Shown here: in pieces, positions 1 through 9,781 of the stretch
How the letters are laid out: each line of letters opens with the position of its first letter
Position numbering within the stretch: the first letter of the stretch is position 1
Assembly: GCA_026075535.2 (NCBI GenBank)
Contig: AP026538.1
Span: 15,508,337-15,572,336, forward strand
Reading direction: 5' to 3'
From: Tricholoma matsutake
Lineage: Eukaryota; Basidiomycota; Agaricomycetes; Agaricales; Tricholomataceae
DNA length: 64,000 nucleotides
The notes under the pieces: model-generated
Databases searched by the model: none
What the model was told of the DNA's origin: nothing
Seen by the model: the letters and a program-made list of their open reading frames with translations, nothing else
Translations under genes and position numbers: made by a program

Positions 1-880
1 ATGTGCAGCAAGCAGCATCCACATATTTTGTAGGGTGGGCATCGACAAGTGCATTGAACTTGAGGGCAAGGTGTGTGACTTTCTCATGCCAGTAAGCAAG
101 ATCTCTATTGTAGCCCCTTATATCTATATGAGTGTGCTACAAAGAAATTTGAATGTGTACTGCTGAGGCTGCCCTGGCAAAAGCTCACTATTCTTGGATG
201 TTGGTGCAAATCCACTCTCATTCACATAAATCACTCTAGAATATGCATACCAGAATAAAATGAATGTGTTCTAGACTTGGATAAACTTACCTTTTTGAAG
301 TGTTCTGACAGTATTTTGATCGTCGTCTCTGCTGAAGTTCAGATTTGTTCCTAGGTTGCATTTTAAGTTTCTAGCTTGTTAGAAGGACAGACTATACTTT
401 TGATAGTATCTGTAGCTTTTGGAATTATTAGCAGTGTGTTGTTGCTCGGAAGTGTGGTATAGACAAGGGCGACCCATCAAGGTAGATATTAATAGAGAGT
501 TGAGACCACTTTACAGTCTCTAACAGCTTCATCTGACTTTTACTCAAGAAATGGGAATTACTTTATGCATCCTTGGTAAAATATCTTACCAGTAATCAAA
601 CATCTACAAATGTGAATTTTGTTTGAATAAAGAATCTATCAATGCCTTGGGATTTGGAATATACTCGTGTCTCTACAATACTCAGAAGTTTGGAGTGGAA
701 CCCAAAAAGTCAACCTGCTGGCTAAGACTGATTGTGTGTAACTCTTATGTGTAGTACTGTACAGTACATTCAATCCCATGTCCATGTTCAACTTGAATTT
801 TTCACCCCCCTCCTTCAAAAAGCCCTGATCGCACTCTGCAAAATTAAGCTTCACAGGTAAGTCATTTTCAGCTATTGTAA
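1..880. other. unassigned left edge with a possible minus-strand coding scrap
   Basis: No gene can be supported here. On the minus strand an open stretch of about 42 codons at roughly 6-135 reads like protein (it includes the peptide WHEKVTHLALKFNALVDAHP) and may run off the left edge of the window. I do not recognise it. A second minus-strand open frame at 639-854 (71 codons) has no recognisable motif. The rest is AT-rich sequence with no clear repeat. Confidence 0.2.
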
Positions 881-907
881 TATCTCCGAGTGATCAATCA
901 GATCCAG

Positions 908-1416
908 ATGCCCCAGACTTGGATTCCTGGTGTCATTCAACTGGGCAAAACTGAATTTCTCAAAAGCCTCATGCCTTATTATGTTCAGGCAAAAGAACAG
1001 GACAAACTTGATCCATTTTTTGACAAACTTATGACTATTTGGTTTGATCACTATCCTATCGACAAGTTCTGTGACCCTTTGTTTTGTGGTGATTCTGAGT
1101 ACCACAAGTGGGCAACAGTGCACATCAAAGCAGTAAGTTTCATCAATTTACATTCAATGTTCATTCACATGGCATCTGCATATAGGACCTCTGGAAACAG
1201 CTCAGCAACTTAGCTCAATGGAGTATCCTTTGGGTATCTGAATTATCAAACTGGGAGGATGAGGCCATGGTAGGGAAAATGGGACATACCTCGATGGTGG
1301 GTAGGTCATACTCTCTGAAATTTGCCATGCCATCTAGTTACATTGATGTCAAAGGAACCTCAACTCCCACAACTAAATCTAGGCGAGGACATGGAAGAAT
1401 ACTCACTTGCAAATGA
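908..1416 (+). CDS. hypothetical protein, two exons
   Basis: The frame is open from about 881 and the first ATG is at 908. Exon 1 runs to 1132. A 53-nt GT-AG intron (1133-1185, GTAAGT to CATATAG) joins it in frame to exon 2, which ends at the TGA at 1414-1416, giving about 151 residues from the ATG. The protein is rich in aromatic and charged residues (for example DKLDPFFDKLMTIWFDHYP and SILWVSELSNWEDEAMV) and has no signal peptide or membrane segment. I do not recognise a family. It lies just upstream of the KDZ1 transposase, so it may be an accessory gene or a remnant of that element. The clean intron argues for a real exon pair. Confidence 0.45.
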
Positions 1417-2047
1417 GAGTCTTATTGCATATGTAGAAGGTCAAGATGTTGGAATGTGGTGTGGTGTTCTGCATCTATATTTTTTCTGTCCTTGTACCTT
1501 AAGTGGATACAGAGTCTGAATGATCCTATGTAACCAAGATATTCTATGCATACTATTACTATTATATTTGAATTGATGTGTGGTCAGGTGACATTGTTGA
1601 TCAAATCAGGTGTATGAATCTGATTATCCCAAACACTGCAGGCTTCATGTTTGCATTCTCTCTTTGTTGACTCCTTGTGCTGGTATATCTGCAGGGTCTT
1701 CACTTTTGCCCATGGATCCATGGTGTCTCCCTCATTGTCTCTCCTTGGTCCAGGCCTTTCTTACTTGGATCTGCACTTCCTGGGTACATCTTCTGTGATG
1801 CTTCAGCATAAAGATTCAAATCAAGACCAAGACATATTTGCCCAGTCATTTACGTTTAACCAAAGCCAACCTATATTTTAGAGTCTTGTAAGGCATCCTC
1901 TCAATTCACCCTGATCCAACTCATGCACTCCAAGCATCACCGCCAGATAACTGAGTACATTGATAGTGATGATGAATTCCCTCATCTCCACCTGCTCAGA
2001 TAATCCAAAATCATACCTATATCCAGCCATCTTCACATGGCCTCTCC
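1417..2047. other. no supported gene
   Basis: Short overlapping open frames on both strands lack recognisable motifs. The stretch is probably the 5' region of the KDZ1 element or part of its first exons, but I cannot show this. Confidence 0.3.
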
Positions 2048-4875
2048 ATGAGCAGTATCTACTATGAAATGCCAGCATCACCTCAGAAGCAACCTACTCG
2101 CATGGCTCATGAACCAATACTCTGGAGAGAGGACAAACTGATGTCCAAAGGCAAAGAGGTTATGATATATAGCGATATTGAAGATGACATGGACTATGCT
2201 GAGAGGATGCTCGAGCCTGGCTATGTCAGCACCATGCATGATGAGCAAGTTAAAACAAACAGATGTTTTTGGGGGTAATGTGTTCTATGCCCCTTCTTTG
2301 CAGAAACTAATACATAGCAGGATAACCCCCTTCTTGGATGGATCCCTGAAATTGATGTATTTGTTCAAGAGCTTCTCTGACACAAAGGATGCAGCAACCC
2401 AAATGAGCCTTGTCCCTCATGTCTTGAACATCAAGTGTCCATCTGATGCATCAATTGCCATGATGATAGAATTTTTTGTCATACCTGCATCATTGATTCC
2501 ATCTCCATTCCATTGAGTCCAGGTGTGTTTGGTTTGAGTTTTGATGATGCTGTGCTCACCATGTTTCCATAGGAATGGAATGGGTCATTTTTCAAGGCAA
2601 CAACTCTGAAAATGCTTGGCCTCCAAATTCAGCTTGGACATGTGCTAGCAACCTGATGCATGAATCCTGCACTCGCCGCAAAGAACGATTTTGTTGTCAT
2701 TGACATAAATGCCATTCATTCCGTCTCAGTGGCTTTCTGTAACTGCAAGCGCACAGAGCAATGATATGTCCAGCTACTCTGTGCTGGGTTGTATCCAGCC
2801 ACAGTTTTAGAGCCAAAGACTGCAGCTATGCTTCATGTTATAAAGCACTTCCAATGCTCAGCTTCATGTCAAAAGTTTCGGCATTTGAATTTTACCACTC
2901 TATTGCACAACAAACTGATAATACAGGGTGTAATCCTCCTCCCATTTGTACTCCTCATTTCCTTGCTTCCATCTCACTAACCATCAATACAGGATTGCTA
3001 CTACCCATTCTTGAGAATGGTCAGGGAATAGCAGCACATATGGCTTCTCAAATGTATGGGTCGTGGTCACAATCTGTCAGGTGTCAAGGGTATGAAAGAG
3101 GGAGAGTGTGCCTTGCTTTGCCCTGCCTGTCTGCAGCCTGGCAAAAACTTACCACCAGACTGGAAGACTGCACCTGAAAATCAGCAGTAAGTAATTGTTT
3201 ACCTGTTTATTGCTCAATTGCTTACAATTATGCAGGCGGCTGTATATGCTGTTCCTCAGAATCAATGCCAACTTCCACCTCAAACATTTGAATGTCTCTA
3301 CTCAGAAACATGATCCTGGACTCAACCATGGGTTTGCGTATGTTGTTGAAGAGATGAAATTTAAGCAATATTTGAAAGATTATGGCGACAAGATTCCTAA
3401 TGATGTTAGTACCTGTCACAATCATGACACTTTGAAGTCAGCAAGTATGCATGGAGGTAAAGGTACAGCAGCTAGTGGAGTTGGGGCTATTGACTGTATT
3501 TGACATGACATGAAGTGTCCTGTGTCTGTTGGGGATTTACAGAAAGGTGAGCGGTATGTATTTTTTTCCCTTCTAGTCTCCCATTTTTGATGTGTCATAA
3601 TGGGCAGATACGCCAACATGGACTACTTCTTCCTGTCTACCCTACAGCATAATCCTCCAGATCATGTTCTCATCTCATATGATATCTCCTGTCAGTGGGC
3701 TCATAATATTATCAAGCAATTTCTGGTGTACCCCATCTTACTTGCCATGATGTTTTGGACTCTTCTCATCACATACATTGTTCCAAAGTTTCATCTCGCT
3801 GTGCACATGCTTATATGGCAGGCATCTTTTTCCCTCAACTTTACCCCTCATGTTGGACAAACTGATGGGAGGCACCTGAGCAGGGATGGGCAGCAACTAA
3901 TGCTGTGGCTAACAGCACCAAGGAAATGGGTCCAGGATCTTGGTGTGATACTTTAGATGATCATTTTGATGACTACACCTGGTGAAAAGTCTCATCAATG
4001 GGTAAGTTAATCTTTGTCTGCATGTGCTAGAAGAGGTTACTGATAATCAGTAAAACATTTTGCAGCTACATTTTTGCACAAGGTCAAGGAAGCTGTCCCT
4101 ATGCAGGATGAACATATTTTGGCATTCAAAGAATTTAACGCAGCATTACCTGTGGAGAGCACAACAGAGTGGACTGCTTCTGTTGAGGCATGGGAACAGG
4201 ACAGCAAGAATCCTAACCTGTTCCATGCTGAACATGCTAGTAAGTCATTTATACTTATTCCCTACCGTTATTCACCCTCTGGTACATAGCTCTCTCAGAG
4301 CATTGAGTACAGCTTCTGCTGGTGGAGGAAGATAAAGCAGAGCTCGAAAGTGGCAGATCTGTTGTCATTCACAGCAATGTCACACTGAGCATGCTCATAA
4401 CACAAGGAATTGAATTGGAATCCCAGCAGTGAGTGATGTGCTATGTGTATCACGTGCTTTGACATGTGTACCTTACATCCAGGTGTCGCCTGCACTATGA
4501 CTCCACTCAATTGGGTCCACACTCTACTAATCTTCAATGCACCAAGATAATCAAGCAAAGAACTACTCTGCATCGGTGGATTGATGCATGGTGTGAGATA
4601 CAAGTACTCTACATGCCTGGCATGGTGACCATGTGTGCGAAGGAGGATGAGGAGGGGGGTGGAGAACTGGTTGAAGCACAAGATATCAAGCTCATGCTCC
4701 CATCACAAGTGGTCTCAATTTGTAGTAACCAATGTCTGCTTAAATATGAGTGGCAGTTGTGCTACTCTCAAGCACTGGATTTCCTGGCTGACATTTGATG
4801 CCTGCTGCTCCTCTCATCTCAGCTTTACAAGTTGAAGGATCTCCATGCTCATGGCCAAAGGATGATAATGCATAG

Positions 4876-5018
4876 TGGAGACGTGCTGAGTCTCCAGCCT
4901 ATAGCTATGGCAAGGATCGTTGTAGTGATAGCCTAAGCATGACTATGTACAGGTGTGACTGTCTACTGACTATGTGGCCATGTGACTATTGGAGTAGGTG
5001 CCCAAACACCCTACTCCA
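4876..5018 (-). repeat. LTR of the gag-only element (3' copy)
   Basis: This 143-bp terminal repeat is about 95% identical to 7208-7350. It starts TG and ends CA. Confidence 0.8.
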
Positions 5019-5157
5019 TCTGCCCATCTTCCAAATGGCGACATCCTCATCGCCATAGAAAAACAGAGAAAAGCAAGAACAATAGGTATAGGAATAATAT
5101 AAACAGTGTGACCAGAAAATTTCTATGCATGATATAAAAAATATAGTAATGAAAGAC

Positions 5158-7014
5158 TCAACATGGTGGTGTCCATCCCAATGGCTGAAGGGCCTTACTC
5201 AAGTCAGCGAGCCAGGGGTCTTGATCCCAGTCTAGACTCAGAACAGGAGGAGCAGGTGCAGGTGCTACTCCACAGGGCACAATAATGACAGGTCTTCCTG
5301 GTCCGATACTGGAGGGATGATGTTGGGTGATAAAAGGTTGAGGTGGAACGAAAGAAGGCAGAGCTAAATTTAAAAAATTTCGAGATGGAAAATATTGCGG
5401 GGGGGCTCATCATCGTCTCGTCCATTGTTGTAGCATTCCGAACAGCTGTAGACAGCCAGTTTTCAGACTGGAGATATCTCGCAGCAGGGTGCTGGGGGTG
5501 GTAGGTAGTGACATGGCATTGTCAGCCCAGTTGAAACGTGTGGGAGGTGGCGAGATGGCTCGTTTAGAGTCGAGCAGGGGTGAGCAGGGGTGTATGGGTG
5601 GAAACGGGGGTATAGACGGTGAACAAGGGGGGTCAGAAGTTGTCGAAGGCGTCATCAAAGACATGGCAGGGGTGTAGGACACGGGTGTTGGTGAAATGAC
5701 TTGTTTCTGGGGGTTCTTGGGTGAGCAGGGTGGCTGGGACTTGCTTAATGGGTGTTCTACTGCGTCTAGCTGTGTGCTTTGTCATTCTAGAGCTGGGGCC
5801 AGTGTTCCAGAGTGGGGCAGAGTGGGAAATTTGGCCATCGTTGACAGTGATGTGGCAGTGGTGTGGAATGCCTTGGGGAGTTCGACAGGGGTCTGGGAAG
5901 CGAGCAGGGGGGGACTCAGAGGTGTGGGAAGACTTCTAGATAGTCGTTGGGAGCAGTGGGGCTGGTGGAGTTTGTCCATAGAGTGGCAGACACATTCTGG
6001 TGAACACATCCACGTGTAGTTGCACGACATCGTTTACTGGGCTGTGGATGGTGTTGGTGCATTGTTTACAGTGTGGTGATGATTCTTCTGTATGGGGGGT
6101 GCTTCCTGTGTGCAAGATGCGGCCCTAGACATGGTTTCTGGAGTGGTTATGGCTGGGGTAGTTGTCGTTGCTGGTGGTGACGTGGCTGTGGACTGGGGTC
6201 ATTCTAGACGTGAGAAGAGGGGCTGGGGAGTGTGCTGGAGGGCTGTAGGTTGATCTGGGAGTGAGTGATGTTGTTTACGAGCACCTGGAGGAGTGGATCT
6301 GCTCTGGAAAACCAGTTGTGAGGTGGTTGTTGACGTTGTTGACAACATTGACAGCGCTGATGGAGGCTGTGTTGCCATTGTCAGCGATAACGTGGTATCA
6401 TCGGGGGGAGTGCTGGGCTGTGTATTGAGGGTTTGCATTGCTGTTTCCATGGTATTGGGGCTGGTTTGGGCACTGAGGTCAATGTCGTCAGGTGGCTCTG
6501 TCTGTAGGGCTGCACAGCGACGTTCGGGGTTATTGTTGGTCTGGGATGCCATTTCATTGGTCCTGGGCATTGCCTGGGTACTGGCATCAATGCTGTTTCG
6601 AATTCAGGGTGTTGACACCTCCAGAGAGGCGCAGAGGCCCTCACCGTGGTTCGACACCCAGTTACTCCTTTCCTCCAGTTGGGCATGTTCCTTCCCTTCT
6701 GTATACATGAGATCGTACTTCACTTCCCATTCCTCCCTGCTTTCTTCGAGTCCAGCTTTGTGACCTTCTCTCCAACCATTTTCATATGCCTTTTTCTCCA
6801 CATTTTTCATATTCTCGAGCTCTTCCTTCCTACCCAGCTTCTTCCCATCTTCAAGAGCCTTAACCTTCACATCCTCCAGGAGCTTCATTATGACGTTCCA
6901 CAGTAGATCATTGCATATAGAAGCTGTTGACATGGCTGTGGTGGGTTTACAAAAGTGGCCGATTTCGGGAATAGTACTCAGAGTGGGGATTCTAATGGTC
7001 CCAGGTCCAGGCAT
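5158..7014 (-). pseudogene. gag-like gene of the short-LTR element
   Basis: The gene starts at the ATG at 7014 (MPGPGTIRIPTL...). The N-terminal ~135 codons form a strongly charged, coiled-coil-like region (KKLGRKEELENMKNVEKKAY, then GWREGHKAGLEESREEW). A long Pro/Thr/Ser/Gln-rich middle follows (about 6600-5700), then a C-terminal block with FNWADNAMSLP (about 5520) and RDISSLKTGCL (about 5470). It ends with LDWDQDPWLADLSKALQPLG just before the TGA at 5158-5160. Reading it through needs several frame changes, so it is decayed. I recognise this as a recurrent Agaricomycete family that ends in a Trp-Asp-Gln-Asp motif; its gag role is inferred from its place between LTRs. No zinc knuckle is visible. 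Confidence 0.6.
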
Positions 7015-7207
7015 GATAGTAGACTACATTCTGAGGCTATTAGGTAGAGTTGTAACCAGTGGTGCTGCAGTTCAATGCTAGAGACAAGAGGAGACTGATG
7101 CAATGCAATGTGACATGAGACAAAGATGGCAAGACTGAGCAGACCAAAAAACTAGAGACTGAGAATTCAAGCAGTGTGCGAGTTGAATTGCACTCTCATC
7201 ACCAAGA

Positions 7208-7350
7208 TGGAGACGTGCCGAGTCTCCAGCCTATAGCTATGGTAAGGATCATTGTAGTGATAGCCTAAGCATGACTATGTACAGGTGTGACTGTCTACTG
7301 ACTATGTGGTCATGTGACTACTGGAGTAGGTGCCCAAATGCCCTACTCCA
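7208..7350 (-). repeat. LTR of the gag-only element (5' copy)
   Basis: This is the partner of 4876-5018. On the minus strand the internal side reads TCTTGGTGATGAGAG immediately after the repeat, a possible primer-binding region that I cannot assign to a tRNA. Confidence 0.8.
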
Positions 7351-7612
7351 GTAGCCTCTCGGTGTCAATGAGCAACTCAAGATCAGTGTGGGGGGTTATC
7401 ACTGAGCTCGAGAAGCACTCACATGTCTGGCAACCCTGCTTTTGGAGACAGCATGGGAGGAGACTCTGTGTCCTCTCCTCGAGGATGATGTCCATATAAT
7501 GACAGCAACTCAGGCAGAAGGAGTGAGTGAGGGTCGACACATCATGTCTTGGATATGGAGAACAGCAGGAGTCAGGGATAGCACCCCAGCCATGCAAGAA
7601 GGTATGTATGGT

Positions 7613-8077
7613 TAAGGCATGACAGGGGTTACCCTTATATGTAAAATCTCATACCCTTACCCTTACCCCTGAACACCCTACCCTTTGGGGTAAGGGTATG
7701 GAAACATATAAGGGTTGCCAAGGGTATGGGGGGGTTTGTCAGGGGTACAAGGCTTCTGCACGAATCAACATATTTAGGGCAAGATTTATATAAAAGGTGT
7801 TGATAGCTATTGTATTCCCACAAGTGTAACCTTCTTATAGCCATAATGAAGCCATTATGATGTTGGACAAGTCCCAAATCTGAATATAATTGATGAAAAT
7901 TTTGAATATAAACCTTTGTAGCTGGAAAAATGCAACAATATTCTTATGTAAGCATACCCCTATACCCTTAGTAAGGGTACAGGGGTATGCAAGGGTATGG
8001 ACTTCCAAACCCCTACCCTTACCCCTCATACCCTTAATCCAAAAACACAGGGGTATACCCTTACCCCTGTCATGCCC
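7613..8077. mobile_element. 465-bp hAT-like MITE in the last intron of KDZ1
   Basis: The ends are inverted repeats (GGCATGACAGGGGT on both arms). The flanks TATGTATGGT (7603-7612 and 8078-8087) are a direct duplication of 8-10 bp, which fits hAT-type insertion. The arms are packed with ACCCTTA/TAAGGGT motifs in both orientations, like the subterminal transposase-binding repeats of hAT elements. There is no coding capacity. Removing it leaves a normal ~61-nt intron (GTATGT ... TTAG) between the TWIWRT block and the EWCKAHAR exon of KDZ1. Confidence 0.8.
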
Positions 8078-8521
8078 TATGTATGGTCACTCTCATGTGT
8101 TTTATGTTGATATTGATTGAGATGTTTTAGCACTTAGGTTGGAGTGGTGCAAAGCTCATGCAAGGTCCAATTGCTGGCAGGAGGAATGTCTGCTGTTGGA
8201 GGAGGAAATGCGGTGGGTGCAGGTATCATTCCTGTGGGAGATTGATGTGTGGAAGAGATGGGCTGGTGATGCAAAGAATTGTGTGGATGGTAACCAGGAT
8301 GGGCAAGCAGTGTATGTGCTTCACCAGGCAGATATCTGCAAGTCAATGCTCACACACTGCAGGGATGTGTGGGTTGCGGCATATAGACTCTTGCGTACTG
8401 ATGTAGACACCCGACAGGATCCCCCGCTGCAGGGAAATTAAATATGTTTTTTCTGGAAGTCGAGAAAATTTTCACAAATGTCCAAAAGTAGAAGATACAT
8501 AAGAATGGACCCAGATAGGGA

Positions 8522-8740
8522 AGCTACACTGTACCGAGTAATACAGTATATAGAACGTATACATTGTACCAAATGATACGGGTTTGTGGGGGCCCATAGA
8601 ACACTCTCATAATAAGTATAATATGTACTACTATCAAATAGATACAGTGTTAGTATTCTGGCTTGTATTTACTATGGGGAATGTTAATAGCCAGATCAGT
8701 GACCTACGAGGTAGTGTTGTACACAGTAAATGGCAATGGC
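8522..8740. repeat. left terminal inverted repeat of the large KDZ element
   Basis: It is about 90% identical, inverted, to 26641-26857. The outermost shared bases read AGCTACACTGTACCGAG. The inner edge runs into GGCAATGG-type repeats on both sides. Confidence 0.85.
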
Positions 8741-8942
8741 AATGGCAGCGGCATTGGCATATATGTGCAGTAGGAATCCAATATCTTTCATATGGAATCG
8801 GGCATATAAATCACAAAACCAACTAAACAACAGTGTTCATTCTACCTTAATATAACAATGTCGATACAACCTAATTCTGAGAATCGGCAGGATCAGCCAT
8901 GTTCTCGTCATGGGACAATGATCTGAGTGGAATGTTTGACAA

Positions 8943-9583
8943 TCACCATTTGAATGATGTCATATCACATTCCATCCTCTTCTTCAAAGTCGCATATGTG
9001 CATAACATGATATCTTGCTGTTCCAGCATCTCAACCTCAGCCATGTAGAGACGATGGCTGGCATCCTTGTAAGAGGTGCCAAGCTTGTTTTGCAGGGCTT
9101 TCACTTCGGCATGGCAGCCCAACAGCTCCCTGTCTGTCAAAGTCTGCAACAGGATTAACTAACAGTCATGCAAATGAGGACACAGCACTTACTGGATCGG
9201 CCGGTAGCTGTAGCATATTCCGGGCCACTATGTAGGATGGTGTATCCCTCATGTTTCCAGACTATAAATTCATCAGTGAGAGGGATGGATAGACAAGCCA
9301 GCAGGAGCCCAGAGAAGGCATCAGCCAACACATGGCATTGGTCAAGGCACAGCATCAGCCATAGATGGCATCGGCCCAAGGATATAATGACACTTCAAAA
9401 AAAATAAAATCTTACCCCCCCATCTGCCATGTGTACATCAAATTCAACCTTCTTGCAATATGCCTCCATTGCTTGTTGCATAGCTGGAATCATAAAAGGG
9501 GGCACAAGATAGTGCTGCCCATTGTCACCTTGGATAGTGACATATCCATCAAGAATATAAGTGTTGCTTTGCTGATCACTCAT
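8943..9583 (-). CDS. hypothetical accessory gene of the KDZ element, about three exons
   Basis: The start is the ATG at 9583 (MSDQQSNTYILDGYV...). Exon 1 ends at a GTAAG donor at 9415. A middle exon contains SIPLTDEFIVWKHEGYTILH and ends at 9193. A 49-nt intron (9192-9144, GTAAGT to TTGCAG) joins it in frame to the last exon, which encodes a charged, probably coiled-coil C-terminus (ELLGCHAEVKALQNKLGTSY ...) and stops at 8943. The acceptor of the first intron is not certain. No stop codon disrupts the exons I can assign, which is unusual here. The family is unknown to me. Its position beside the left TIR, divergent from the next gene, suggests a passenger protein of the element. Confidence 0.5.
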
Positions 9584-9781
9584 GGTATAGATAACACAGA
9601 TGATAACAGGGTGATATCAACAAATGCTGTTTAATCAGCAGTACATATCAATCAACAACATGTGACTGTTGATTTTCATCTTTTCACTTTTTTTCTTATA
9701 AACATCCATCAATCAGCATCATCCATCCAACCTGACCCCGCACCCGCACCTGCACCTGCACCCGCAGCTGATTCATCCAAC

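Larger units (their letters stand above)
4876..7350 (-). mobile_element. short-LTR element carrying only a gag-like gene (TR-GAG/LARD-like)
   Basis: Two 143-bp direct repeats (4876-5018 and 7208-7350) bound a 2.5-kb segment. Each repeat starts TG and ends CA when read in the direction of the internal gene, and each carries a short inverted pair (TGGAGTAGG...CCTACTCCA). The copies differ at about seven positions, all transitions. There is no reverse transcriptase, integrase or protease between them, only one gag-like gene on the minus strand. The element splits the C-terminal coding region of KDZ1: KDZ sequence ends at about 4870 and resumes after 7350. The flanks (CATAG and GTAGC) do not form a perfect target duplication. 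This organisation is that of a non-autonomous LTR element. Confidence 0.75.
2048..8441 (+). pseudogene. KDZ-type transposase 1 (CxC2 cysteine cluster), decayed and interrupted
   Basis: This is a transposase of the Kyakuja-Dileera-Zisupton superfamily. Order of landmarks: CxC2-like cysteine cluster (about 2400-2560); WNGSFFKATTLKMLGLQIQL and FVVIDINAIHSVSVAFC (2580-2760); YPATV (2788); CPAC..PGKNLP (3120-3160); the first catalytic block (about 3250-3330); GGKGTAASGVGAIDC (3455-3500); ISYDISCQW with the second Asp (about 3680); VPKFHLAVH and the FTPHVGQTDG block (3780-3870); EQGWAATNAV with the catalytic Glu (about 3885) and STKEMGPGS, now out of frame with the block before it; C-terminal helical part (4060-4870, then 7480-7600). 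The last exon starts after 8137 (EWCKAHAR). The first catalytic Asp is Asn (AAT, 3264-3266). Other damage: in-frame TGAs (for example after GAIDC), a frameshift near 3885, the terminal-repeat element at 4876-7350 and a MITE in the last intron (7602-8137). It cannot be active as it stands. Confidence 0.85.

Noticed and set aside
7640..8070. Internal telomere-like repeats (CCCTTA words)
   Set aside because: The words alternate in orientation and are bounded by TIRs and a target duplication; they are MITE subterminal repeats.
8500..8530. A target-site duplication for the large KDZ element
   Set aside because: The bases outside AGCTACACTG on the left (GATAGGGA) and right (GCTCTATG) do not match, and shifting the end by a few bases does not help.
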